Assembly: GCF_002953255.1 (NCBI RefSeq)
Contig: NZ_CP026498.1
Span: 142,728 to 206,727, forward strand
Direction of reading: 5' to 3'
Origin: Streptomyces sp. CB01881
GTDB lineage: Bacteria; Actinomycetota; Actinomycetes; Streptomycetales; Streptomycetaceae
Length of the DNA: 64,000 nt
Part shown: piece by piece, positions 36,679-44,558 of the stretch
How the letters are laid out: every line of letters starts with the position of its first letter
Numbering within the stretch: position 1 is the stretch's first letter
The notes under the pieces: model-generated
Told to the model about the DNA's origin: nothing
What the model saw: the letters and a program-made list of their open reading frames with translations, nothing else
Database searches by the model: none
Position numbers and translations under genes: made by a program

Positions 36679-36807
36679 GCTGACGTCGGCCGAGGCTCTC
36701 CCCGTGCCGGTGCACTCCGCTCGGCCCACCATGGAAGTGCGGGAGGCGGCCGGCAGGCCAACCAACCGGTGGGCCGAAGCCGCCTCCGTCGGTGAGGAGG
36801 ACCGCCC

Positions 36808-37089
36808 ATGAACGAGAGCGCCGCATCAGGCCCCGTCCGTACCAGGCGCTGGGCACTGCGACTGGACCTCTTCGAGGAGGGTGACGTCACCAAGGTCCAC
36901 GCCGTGCTGGACACGGGCGACAACACGCTGGAGAGCCGCACCGAGGCCCACCGCAACCCGCACGACCCGCCCGTACCGGAGATCGGCGACGAGTACGCGG
37001 CCGGGCGCGCCCTGGTCGAGCTCGGGCACATGCTGCTCCGGGCCGGGATGACGGACGCGACCGCGAACGACAGGTCCGGCCCCGCCTGA
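36808..37089 (+). CDS. DUF1876 protein (Rv1738/Rv2632c-like)
   Basis: 93 residues. The pattern RRWALRLDLFEEGDVTKVHAVL, RTEAHRNPHDPPVPEIGDEY, AAGRALVELGHMLL is the DUF1876 family. The mycobacterial member Rv1738 belongs to the DosR dormancy regulon and has a fold resembling hibernation-promoting factors, so a role in ribosome dormancy has been suggested for the family. GGAGG precedes the ATG. Together with the stress proteins it is the best marker that this island is a dormancy locus. Confidence 0.93.
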   Translation: MNESAASGPVRTRRWALRLDLFEEGDVTKVHAVLDTGDNTLESRTEAHRNPHDPPVPEIGDEYAAGRALVELGHMLLRAGMTDATANDRSGPA

Positions 37090-37262
37090 CATCAAGGGAC
37101 CCGTCTGACGTCAAGGGGATCGTGGTGCACCTCCTCGGCATCCGGCCCGGCCGGCCGTTCCGGCGGGCGCCGGGCCCCGGCGGGGCGGTCACCGGGCTCG
37201 ACCGCCTGCGGGGCTGACCGGTCACCGCACCGGGAATCCCCGCCCCGACACCGGAGGTCGGC

Positions 37263-38144
37263 ATGAACGGACCGATCGTGGTGGGCTTCGACGGCTCGCC
37301 CGAGAGCGTGGCCGCGACCGGCTGGGCCGCCCGTGAGGCGGTGCTCCGCGGGCGGCCGCTCGAACTCGTCGAGGCCTGGCCGTGGCGGAGGACCGACGTC
37401 CTCGGCACCGAGGATGCGATCGCCTGGAGTCGGCAGAGGTTGGCGGCCAAGGAGGAGGAGCTCCGGGCCGTGCTCGCCTCGGGCGCCCAAATCACCTCGA
37501 CCCACGTCCCCGAGGAGCCGGCCGACGCCCTGGAGGCGGCCGGCCGGAACGCCGCCATGCTGGTTCTCGGCTCACGGGGGCTCGGCACACTCCGCGGCTA
37601 CCTCGTCGGATCGGTCAGCCAGGAGGTGCTGCGGCGGGCAGCCTGCCCGGTGGTGCTGGTCCGGGCGGAGGAGGGCGGTCCCACGACGGGCGGTTCGGCG
37701 TCGGGCGGTTCGGCGGAGGGCGACGTCGTGCTCGGCCTCGATATCCGGCACGCCTGCGACGACGTCGTCGCCTTCGCCTTCGAGGCCGCCCGGCTGCGCT
37801 CGGCGCGGCTCCGGGCGGTGCACGCCTGGATGCCGCCCACCGGCAGCGAGTACATGGCCTTCGCCGCGATCGGCAGCATGGACGCGGAGCTGTCGGCCGC
37901 CGAGCAGCGTCAGTTCGCGGACACGCTGTCACCCTGGCGGTCGCGCTGTCCGCAGGTGACCGTGAACGCGGAACTCGTGCGCGGCCACGCCGCGGCCACC
38001 GTCGTCGAGGCCGCCGCCGGCGCGGGCCTCCTGGTGGTCGGCCGCCGTGTCCGTCGTGCGCCGATCGGTGCACACCTCGGGCCGGTGGCGCACGCCGCCA
38101 TCCATCACGTGCAGTGCCCGGTCGCGGTCGTTCCGTACGACTGA
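37263..38144 (+). CDS. universal stress protein, two UspA domains
   Basis: 293 residues with two UspA domains: [20 protein letters not shown] and ATP loop [18 protein letters not shown] in the first; [13 protein letters not shown] and [18 protein letters not shown] in the second. A short Gly/Ser linker ([13 protein letters not shown]) joins them. GGAGG precedes the ATG. Fourth and last such protein in the island, downstream of DUF1876 in the same direction. Confidence 0.93.
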   Translation: MNGPIVVGFDGSPESVAATGWAAREAVLRGRPLELVEAWPWRRTDVLGTEDAIAWSRQRLAAKEEELRAVLASGAQITSTHVPEEPADALEAAGRNAAMLVLGSRGLGTLRGYLVGSVSQEVLRRAACPVVLVRAEEGGPTTGGSASGGSAEGDVVLGLDIRHACDDVVAFAFEAARLRSARLRAVHAWMPPTGSEYMAFAAIGSMDAELSAAEQRQFADTLSPWRSRCPQVTVNAELVRGHAAATVVEAAAGAGLLVVGRRVRRAPIGAHLGPVAHAAIHHVQCPVAVVPYD

Positions 38145-38437
38145 AGCCGCACGAAGGCAGGGCCACCGCCAGAAGCCGTACGGAGGCACGGAGGACCGGT
38201 CGTGCCGGTCGCACGGCGGCCTTCGACGGCCGCACCGGCATCGCCGTCCCGTGCGCCACCGGGCCCGGCGCGAGTGCGCCCGCCGTTGGCGTCCCCCGTG
38301 TTCCCGGAGCAGGCTGGAGGGAGGAGCTTCTCCGCGCCTTGCAGGGATGCGCACCGCAGGACGGCCGGAACGGGTTCGCCCGGCCCGCCCGGGTGCGCGC
38401 GTTGCACGCATGTCCGCAAGGGTCAGGAGGCTGTGCC

Positions 38438-39121
38438 ATGGCCACCCCCACCACCTACCGGCCGGTCCGGCTGACGGCAGCGCTGGATGCCCCGCTCTCG
38501 CGCTGGCTGTGGCTTGTGAAGTGGGTCCTGGTGATCCCCCACATCGTGGTGCTGGCCTTCCTCTGGATCGCCTTCGTTCTGGTGACGGTGGTCGCCTTCT
38601 TCGCGATCCTCTTCACCGAGCGCTACCCGCGTGCCCTGTTCGGCTTCAACCTCGGTGTCCTGCGCTGGAGCTGGCGGGTCTCCTACTACGCGTACGGCGC
38701 GCTGGGCACCGACCGCTACCCGCCGTTCAGCCTGCGTGCCGAGCCGGACTACCCGGCGCGGCTCGACATCACGTACCCCGAGCGGCTGTCCCGGGGACTG
38801 GTGCTGGTCAAGTGGTGGCTGCTCGCCATTCCGCACTACCTGGTGGTCGGCATCTTCACCGGCGGCTGGCGCGGGGGCTGGACCGAGACCGGGCTGATCG
38901 GTCTGCTGGTGCTGATCTCCGCCGTCGCCCTGGCGTTCACCGGCAGCTACCACCGCGACCTGTTCGACCTGGTCATCGGCCTCAACCGCTGGGTGTTCAG
39001 GGTCGCCGCCTACGCGTCCCTGATGACCGACGAGTACCCGCCCTTCCGACTCGACATGGGCGGCCCGGAGCCGGAAGGCCCCGGCATGGGCGGCCCCGAG
39101 CCGTACGGCGACCTGCCGTGA
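38438..39121 (+). CDS. DUF4389 membrane protein
   Basis: 227 residues. Three strongly hydrophobic segments ([20 protein letters not shown] and its continuation, [33 protein letters not shown]) and duplicated cytosolic motifs ([36 protein letters not shown], each followed by YPPF) mark an internally repeated DUF4389 protein. Function unknown; actinobacterial homologues are common beside stress genes. AGGAGG precedes the ATG. The 293 bp upstream hold a GC palindrome (GCGGCC-N6-GGCCGC near 38218) and no gene. The C-terminus carries a short repeat [17 protein letters not shown]. Confidence 0.9.
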   Translation: MATPTTYRPVRLTAALDAPLSRWLWLVKWVLVIPHIVVLAFLWIAFVLVTVVAFFAILFTERYPRALFGFNLGVLRWSWRVSYYAYGALGTDRYPPFSLRAEPDYPARLDITYPERLSRGLVLVKWWLLAIPHYLVVGIFTGGWRGGWTETGLIGLLVLISAVALAFTGSYHRDLFDLVIGLNRWVFRVAAYASLMTDEYPPFRLDMGGPEPEGPGMGGPEPYGDLP

Positions 39122-39359
39122 ACGCCGGCCCGGGTCCACGCCTCGCGCAGAGGGTCCGGCCGGCCCCTTCTCGCTGACCGACCGGCCCGGGAGCCGGGGG
39201 GCGGAGGCTCCTGCCATCGACACCCGTCCGCGACGGAAGGTGGCGGGGACGGGGCCCTCCGCACGTCCGTCACGAGGACGCCCCGCCAGCGCGCTGGGAG
39301 GCAGTCATGCGCCGTGTCATCCGCTTCCGCGAGCTCCGTCGGAACCACGTCGGCCTGGT

Positions 39360-39722
39360 GGGTGGGTCATGGCGGAGATTCCGTCCGGCATCCTGTTCGC
39401 CGAGCAGTTCGCCGAACGGTTCGACGGCTTCTCGATCGGCAGCAACGACCTGACCCAGCTCACCCTCGGGGGCGACCGCGACTCCGGCCTGCTCGCCCAT
39501 CTCTTCGACGAGCGGGATCCCGCTGTCACCCTCAGCATCGAGAGCCTGATCGCCGCCGCCCACGCTGCCGACCGCCACGTCGGGCTGTGCGGCCAACGCC
39601 CCAGTAACGACCCGGACTTCACCCGTTTCCTGGTGGGAGCCGGGATCGGCTCGATCTCCGTCACACCGGACGGTTTCGCCGCCGTGAAGCACTCCCTGGC
39701 TGCGGCTGAACAGGCCGGCTGA
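39360..39722 (+). pseudogene. C-terminal remnant of phosphoenolpyruvate synthase
   Basis: About 120 residues beginning WVMAEIPSGILFAEQFAERF and including GFSIGSNDLTQLTLGGDRDS, FDERDPAV and GLCGQRPSNDPDF. This is the last part of the PEP-utilising TIM barrel of PEP synthase or pyruvate phosphate dikinase; SNDLTQ and the active-site Cys in LCGQ are retained. The phosphohistidine and ATP-grasp domains, some 650 residues, are absent upstream, where 39122-39359 shows no coding signal. It is therefore a truncated gene, again inside the island. Confidence 0.85.
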
Positions 39723-39935
39723 GCAGCCGACGGTGGATCCGCGACACCTGTTCGCCTGCCGAGCACCTGGCGGGTGCCTGCCGGAGAGGGCGCTTCCGGT
39801 CAGGGAAGTGCCACGTGGCGGTGGTGCCCCCGCCCGGGCGTGGCGCCAGGGTGACCGTGCCGCCGTGGGCGCCGACACTGCGCCCCGGACTCCGACCCGG
39901 TCACCGTCCTCGCCTCACCGGCCGGGCGCCGCGAA

Positions 39936-40286
39936 TCAGTCGCGGGGCGTGGAGTCGCTGCCGGGGCGCAGGTCGTCGAGGAGTTCGGCGCGGTCGGTCA
40001 GCAGGGCGGTGAGGACGGAGCGGGCGACGGTGAGAAGCTCGGCGATGTCGGGGCTGGTGAGCCGGTAGACGACGGTGGTGCCCTCACGACGGGAGGTCAC
40101 GATGCCGGTACGCCGCAGGATGGCGAGCTGCTGGGAGAGGTGGGCGGCCTCGACCCCGACCTCGGGGAGCAGTTCGGCAACGGCGTGCTCGCGCTCGCTG
40201 AGGAGTTCCAGGACGCGGATGCGCACGGGGTGGCCGAGGGTTTTGAAGAACTCCGCCTTGTGCTGGTAGAGCGGTACAGCGGTGAC
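39936..40286 (-). CDS. ArsR-family regulator, start unresolved
   Basis: Winged-helix repressor of about 116 residues (HTH around EAAHLSQQLAILRRTGIVTS, wing REGTTVVYRL). No cysteines, so not a thiol metal sensor of the classic type. It is closely similar to the ArsR gene at 42105, whose N-terminus MAVPLYQAKAEFFRTLGHPV aligns with VTAVPLYQHKAEFFKTLGHP here, yet at the matching position the codon is GTC and no ATG, GTG or TTG precedes it in frame before a stop. A GTG at 40226 would delete the first helix; a CTG at 40316 is another option. It lies downstream of sulP in the same direction. Confidence 0.75.
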   Translation of the reverse strand, partial: VTAVPLYQHKAEFFKTLGHPVRIRVLELLSEREHAVAELLPEVGVEAAHLSQQLAILRRTGIVTSRREGTTVVYRLTSPDIAELLTVARSVLTALLTDRAELLDDLRPGSDSTPRD

Positions 40287-40395
40287 GGACGGCTGTCGCG
40301 GGGCGTCGGCGTTCAGGGGTTCACCACCCCCGTCGGTTGTCGGCTGGGCTGGGCATCATCGGTTGAGACTGTACCAACGCCGGTGAACCGCCCGG

Positions 40396-42108
40396 TCAGC
40401 GTGGGGTGAGGTGGCGCCGGGCGTAGCCGATCGCATCCGGGGTCGCGGCGAACACCCGGTGTTCGGCGTGCAGGGCGTCGAGGACGCCGAGCGCGTCCAG
40501 CGTCTTGAGGTGGTCCTCCCTCGCGCCGGAGACGAGGACGAGGATGCCGCGGCGCTCCAGCTTGGCGATGGCGTCTTTGAGGACGAGGGCGCCGGTGGCG
40601 TCGATCGCGCTGACCCGCGACAGGCGCAGGATGACCGCCTTGACGTCGGTGGTCTCGGCGAGCTGGAGGAGGAAGCGGTGGGCGCCCGCGAAGAAGACCG
40701 GGCCGTCGATGCGGTAGGCGACGATGTGCTCGGCGAGCAGCGCCTGCTCCTCGGCGTGGTGGTCGGCCGGGGGCAGGCCCTCATGCAGGCCCACCCTGGT
40801 GAGCGCGGCGGAACGGGCGACCTGGCGCAGCGCGAGGGCGCCGGCGACCAGCAGGCCGACGATGACGGCCGTGACCAGGTCGAAGGCCAGGGTGGCGGCG
40901 GCGGTCAGGGCCAGGATCGCGGCCTCGCCCCGGCCGCTGCGGGCCAGTGCGCGCAGCGAGGCGACCTCGACCATGCGGATGGCGGTGGCGATCAGGACCC
41001 CGGCAAGCGCGGCCAGCGGGATGCCCTCGACCAGTGGGGCGGCGGCGAACACCACGACGGCCAGGACGGCGGCGTGGACGAGGGCGGCGAGGCGGGAGGC
41101 GGCGCCGGAGCGGACGTTGACGGCGGTTCGGGCAATGGCGCCGGTCGCGGCGACGCCGCCGAACAGCGGGGCGACCAGGTTCGCCACCCCCTGGCCGAAC
41201 AGCTCTCGATCGCTGTCGTGCCGTTCGCTGACGCTCATCGCGTCCGCCGCCGTCGCCGACATCAGCGACTCCAGCGCCGCCAGCGCGGCCACGGCCAGGG
41301 CGGCGGTCGCCAGGTGGGGTACGGCACCGAGGTGGAGAAAGCCGAGTGAGGGGGCGGGCAGCCCTGCGGGCAGGTGCCCGATCGTTGCCACGTCCGGATC
41401 GGCCCGGCCCGTGACCAGGGTGGCCGCGATCACCGCGATCAGGGAGAACGGGACACCCGGGCGCAGCCTGGCGCCGACCAGCATGATCAGAGCGACGCCG
41501 CCCGCGAGTGCGAGCGGGGCCAGGTGCGGCGTACCGGCGAAGTCGGCAACCGCGTCCCAGGCGGTGACCACGACGTTCTCCGCGCCCGACGCCTTCACGC
41601 CGAGCGCGGCCGGTACCTGCTGGAGGCCGATCACCCCGGCGATGCCCAGCGTGAAACCTTCCACCACCGGGGCCGGCACGTACGCCATGAAGCGGCCGGC
41701 ACCGCCGAGCGCGGCGGCGATCAGCAGCACTCCGGCCATCAGTCCGACCGTCAGTACGCCTTCGGTGCCGTACTGGTGGACGATCGGGACCAGGACCACC
41801 GTCATCGCTCCGGTCGGCCCGCTGACCTGGAGGTTGGAACCGCCGAAGAACGCGGCGAGCGCACCGGCCACCACTGCGGTCGCCAGTCCGGCCTCGGCCC
41901 CCGCGCCCGAGGCGACACCGAAGCCGAGCGCCAGTGGCAGCGCGACGATCGCGACCGTCAGCCCCGCCAGCAGGTCCTTGCGCGGCGAGCGGCCCATCGT
42001 CGCCAGCCCCGCCCGGTCCGGCAGCACCGCGCGCAGCCGCGCGTCCGCCCGCCGGGCGGACGTCGTGAAGGCGGAAGAGCTCGTGAGGTCCGTGGTAGCC
42101 CGACTCAT
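40396..42108 (-). CDS. SulP-family anion transporter with STAS domain
   Basis: 570 residues. A membrane domain with many hydrophobic helices contains the SulP features GLTVAIVALPLALGFGVASG, FGGSNLQVSGPTGAMTVV and ESLMSATAADAM; a C-terminal STAS domain (from about residue 450, VILRLSRVSAIDATGALVL) follows. Substrate may be sulfate or bicarbonate; sequence does not decide. Its ATG overlaps the stop of the upstream arsR as ATGA, and another arsR lies downstream, so the transporter is sandwiched between two paralogous repressors. Confidence 0.93.
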   Translation of the reverse strand: MSRATTDLTSSSAFTTSARRADARLRAVLPDRAGLATMGRSPRKDLLAGLTVAIVALPLALGFGVASGAGAEAGLATAVVAGALAAFFGGSNLQVSGPTGAMTVVLVPIVHQYGTEGVLTVGLMAGVLLIAAALGGAGRFMAYVPAPVVEGFTLGIAGVIGLQQVPAALGVKASGAENVVVTAWDAVADFAGTPHLAPLALAGGVALIMLVGARLRPGVPFSLIAVIAATLVTGRADPDVATIGHLPAGLPAPSLGFLHLGAVPHLATAALAVAALAALESLMSATAADAMSVSERHDSDRELFGQGVANLVAPLFGGVAATGAIARTAVNVRSGAASRLAALVHAAVLAVVVFAAAPLVEGIPLAALAGVLIATAIRMVEVASLRALARSGRGEAAILALTAAATLAFDLVTAVIVGLLVAGALALRQVARSAALTRVGLHEGLPPADHHAEEQALLAEHIVAYRIDGPVFFAGAHRFLLQLAETTDVKAVILRLSRVSAIDATGALVLKDAIAKLERRGILVLVSGAREDHLKTLDALGVLDALHAEHRVFAATPDAIGYARRHLTPR

Positions 42109-42452
42109 GCCCGGCGTGCCTGCCGTCCGGGCTCGCGGAGTTCGGCGAGCAGGGTCCCCTGGTCGGCGATCAGCTCGGTGAGGATCCGCCGGGCCGCGCG
42201 CAGCAGTTCGGCCACGTCCGGGGTACTCAGCGCGTACATCACGGTGTTGCCCTCCCGGGTGGCCGTGACCAGCTGGGTGCGGCGCAGCACCGCGAGCTGC
42301 TGGGAGAGGTTGGACGGCTCGACCTCGATCGCGGCCAGCAGCTCGTGCACCGGCCGCGGCCCGTCCTGCAACAGCTCCAGGACCCTGATCCGCACCGGGT
42401 GGCCGAGCGTGCGGAAGAACTCCGCCTTGGCCTGGTACAGCGGCACCGCCAT
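42105..42452 (-). CDS. ArsR-family regulator of the sulP operon
   Basis: 115 residues with the HTH IEVEPSNLSQQLAVLRRTQL and wing TREGNTVMYAL. No cysteine is present, so sensing by thiols is unlikely. It is co-translated with sulP (ATGA overlap) and follows a 63-codon gene by 3 bp. A perfect AT-rich palindrome in the promoter at 42726 is the likely operator. Paralogous to the gene at 39936. Confidence 0.9.
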   Translation of the reverse strand: MAVPLYQAKAEFFRTLGHPVRIRVLELLQDGPRPVHELLAAIEVEPSNLSQQLAVLRRTQLVTATREGNTVMYALSTPDVAELLRAARRILTELIADQGTLLAELREPGRQARRA

Positions 42453-42455
42453 CGC

Positions 42456-42647
42456 TCAGTCCTCTTCCTCTTCGTCCGCCGCGCGGTCCAGCACGATGCC
42501 GTGGTGGGCGGCGATGCGCAGCAACTGTGTGATTCGCCCCCCGTATGCCTGCACGCCGTCCTCGTCGCCGGCTTCTCGTGCCCGGGCACGCAGCACCCGG
42601 GCCTCGGCGAGCTGCGCGCGCAGCTCCTCGTCGAACACGTCGCTCAT
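42456..42647 (-). CDS. small acidic helical protein, first gene of the sulP operon
   Basis: 63 residues: MSDVFDEELRAQLAEARVLR, then a charged helix and a tail ending EEEED. The start at 42647 is set by GGAGGG five bases upstream; a longer reading from 42716 lacks this. It is probably a single coiled helix. I recognise no family. Being 3 bp before arsR it must be co-expressed and may be an accessory or leader protein of the transporter unit. Confidence 0.7.
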   Translation of the reverse strand: MSDVFDEELRAQLAEARVLRARAREAGDEDGVQAYGGRITQLLRIAAHHGIVLDRAADEEEED

Positions 42648-42725
42648 CGTTGCCCTCCCATGGCCGGGCGCCGGGGCATCCGACCGCACTGGACTCTCAG
42701 TACAAGGATGCAGCATCTATGAATG

Positions 42726-42739
42726 TGAAGAATTCTTCA
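42726..42739. promoter_or_regulatory. AT-rich palindromic operator of the arsR-sulP operon
   Basis: TGAAGAATTCTTCA is a perfect 14-bp palindrome in an unusually AT-rich stretch (42700-42750), 79 bp before the first gene. On the minus strand a TTGAAG (-35) overlaps it. Form and position fit ArsR-family autorepression; the assignment is inference. Confidence 0.6.
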
Positions 42740-42883
42740 ACTTACGTTCAAGGCAAGTCGCGGCCCGCGGGGCGGCGGGGCAGCCTCCGGGCGTCAGTAC
42801 CGGACCGCGGCACGGCCCGGCCCGGCGTGCACCCGGCTGGAGCAGGCCCTGACGCCGCCTTCGGCACGGCGAGGGCTCGCAAG

Positions 42884-42912
42884 TAGTAGCCATGGACATA
42901 GTAGCCATGTAC
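42884..42912 (+). promoter_or_regulatory. direct repeat over the marR promoter
   Basis: TAGTAGCCATGGAC (42884-42897) and TAGTAGCCATGTAC (42899-42912) differ at one base, period 15, ending 10 bp before the MarR ATG. They probably cover the -10 region and serve as autoregulatory sites. Confidence 0.5.
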
Positions 42913-42922
42913 GCTATTTGCC

Positions 42923-43417
42923 ATGAGCAAGGGTTCCACGGGCGCGACGCCCGGCTTCCTGGTGTGGCGGCTCGCCAACAAGTGGCGGGTCGCGGTCGAT
43001 CGCGCGGTGGCCCCGCTCGGCCTCACCCACGCGCAGTACTCGGTGGTCGCCTCGCTGTACGGCATGCAGCGGACCGGCGAGCGACCCAGTCAACGCCGGC
43101 TCGCCGACCACACCGGCCTGGAGGCGCTGTACGTCTCGAAGCTGGCGCGCGCCCTGGAGGCGGCCGGCCTGGTCGAGCGCACCCGCGACCCGCGCGACCC
43201 GCGCGCCGTGCAGCTCGCCCTCACCGAGCAGGGCCTGAGCGTCACGCGGCAGGCGATCGCGGTGGTCCAGGAACTGCATGCGCGGCTCCTGGAGCCGCTC
43301 GGGGGCGTCGACGCCCCGCGGACGCTCGCGTTCACCGACGAGCTGACGGCCCTGCTCGACGCACCCCTCGCCCCATCCCGGTCCAACGACGAGAGCAACC
43401 AGGGGAGAACACCATGA
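42923..43417 (+). CDS. MarR-family transcriptional regulator
   Basis: 164 residues. The winged helix is visible in LTHAQYSVVASLYGMQ, QRRLADHTGLEALYVSKLAR and the wing RTRDPRDPRAVQLALTEQG. No clear ribosome binding site precedes the ATG and the repeats lie close to it, so the mRNA leader must be short. Its stop overlaps the start of the next gene as ATGA, giving a two-regulator operon. Confidence 0.9.
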   Translation: MSKGSTGATPGFLVWRLANKWRVAVDRAVAPLGLTHAQYSVVASLYGMQRTGERPSQRRLADHTGLEALYVSKLARALEAAGLVERTRDPRDPRAVQLALTEQGLSVTRQAIAVVQELHARLLEPLGGVDAPRTLAFTDELTALLDAPLAPSRSNDESNQGRTP

Positions 43418-43857
43418 CCAGCACCGCACCCGTCGCCGACGCCCGCGTCCTCGGCCTGGCCCACTACGCCGCCCGCGGCGTCCTGGAGCACGTCCTGGCC
43501 CGGCACGGCCTCACCTTTCAGCAGCAGGTCGCCCTGCGCGTCGCCGTCACCGCCGACGCCCCGCAGACGCCCGACCAGCTCGTCACGCAGATCGGGGCCT
43601 CCCTGAAGGCCGGTCCGGCCGACGTCCGCACCACTCTCGACGAGCTGCTGGCCGAGCGGCTGCTCGTCGAGGACGGCGCGCACCTTCGCGCCACGGAGGC
43701 AGGGCGCGAGCTGTTCGCCGCCGTCGGCGCAGCGACCGCCCCCGTCACCGCCCGCGTCTGGGGCGGGATCCCCGCCGAGGACCTGGCCGCTGCCGGCCGT
43801 GTCCTCGCCCTGGTCACCGAGCGCGCCGACGCGGAGCTCGCAAGGCTGACCGCATGA
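43414..43857 (+). CDS. winged-helix (MarR-like) protein paired with the MarR regulator
   Basis: 147 residues. The order of helices and the stretch QQQVALRVAVTADAPQTPDQ, LKAGPADVRTTLDELLAERL, HLRATEAGREL resembles a winged helix, less typical than the gene upstream. AGGGGAG precedes the ATG, which overlaps the preceding stop. Probably acts with the MarR protein; target unknown. Confidence 0.75.
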   Translation: MTSTAPVADARVLGLAHYAARGVLEHVLARHGLTFQQQVALRVAVTADAPQTPDQLVTQIGASLKAGPADVRTTLDELLAERLLVEDGAHLRATEAGRELFAAVGAATAPVTARVWGGIPAEDLAAAGRVLALVTERADAELARLTA

Positions 43858-43864
43858 CCCGATA

Positions 43865-43910
43865 ACCGCACGGCCGGATGACCGCCTGACCGCACGGCCG
43901 GATGACCGCC
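43865..43910 (+). repeat. 22-bp tandem duplication
   Basis: ACCGCACGGCCGGATGACCG followed by CC occurs at 43865-43886 and 43889-43910 (period 24), in the short gap between the convergent winged-helix and GNAT genes. Confidence 0.8.
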
Positions 43911-43940
43911 CGGTTCTGCGGCGTCGTGCCCCGGGTGGCC

Positions 43941-44549
43941 TCAGCGGGCCGGGCGCCACATGGTGGTGACGACGTGGCCCGAGGCGGTGGTGAGCTCGTC
44001 GCGGGGGGTGAAGCCCATGCTGCGGTAGCGGCCGAGGTTGGCGGGGTTGGACGACTCCAGGTAGGCGGGGGCTCCGAGCTCGTCGATCCGGGCCAGGCTC
44101 TCGGCCAGCAGGCCCATGCCCAGCCCCTTGCCGCGGTGGTCGGCATGGGTGCCCAGCAGGGTGAGGTAGAAGCACGGCTCCTTCGGGGCGACCGAGTAGA
44201 GCTGGTCGTAGACGGCCAGGATCGCCCCGGCCGTCGCCTCGTCGGTGGTCCGGGTCAGCAGGTCCGCCAGGCCGCCCTCCTCCTCCTGGGTGAGCTCGCT
44301 GCCGCCCGGCGGGATCCAGACCGCGGCGGCCTCGACCTCCGGCGTCACCAGCAGCCACGGGTACCGCAGCGCCGAGGTCACGTAGAGCCGCCACATCGCG
44401 GCCGCCTGCTCGGCACGCCGCCCGACGTCGGGGAAGGCCGGGCCCCACAGCGGGTCGTGGAAGAACGCGCTGGTCAGCGTCGACACGACGGCGTCGATGT
44501 CCGCGGGGGTGGCCGTCCGCACCGGGACACGAGGACTGTGGGAGGTCAT
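43941..44549 (-). CDS. GNAT-family N-acetyltransferase
   Basis: 202 residues. The acetyl-CoA loop is LLGTHADHRGKGLGMGLL (Q/RxxGxG/A form), and the C-terminal strand-helix YLESSNPANLGRYRSMGF is typical. The acceptor is unknown. GGAGG precedes the ATG. It is 9 bp downstream of a LysR gene on the same strand and may be its target or partner. Confidence 0.9.
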   Translation of the reverse strand: MTSHSPRVPVRTATPADIDAVVSTLTSAFFHDPLWGPAFPDVGRRAEQAAAMWRLYVTSALRYPWLLVTPEVEAAAVWIPPGGSELTQEEEGGLADLLTRTTDEATAGAILAVYDQLYSVAPKEPCFYLTLLGTHADHRGKGLGMGLLAESLARIDELGAPAYLESSNPANLGRYRSMGFTPRDELTTASGHVVTTMWRPAR

Positions 44550-44558
44550 CCACCCACC

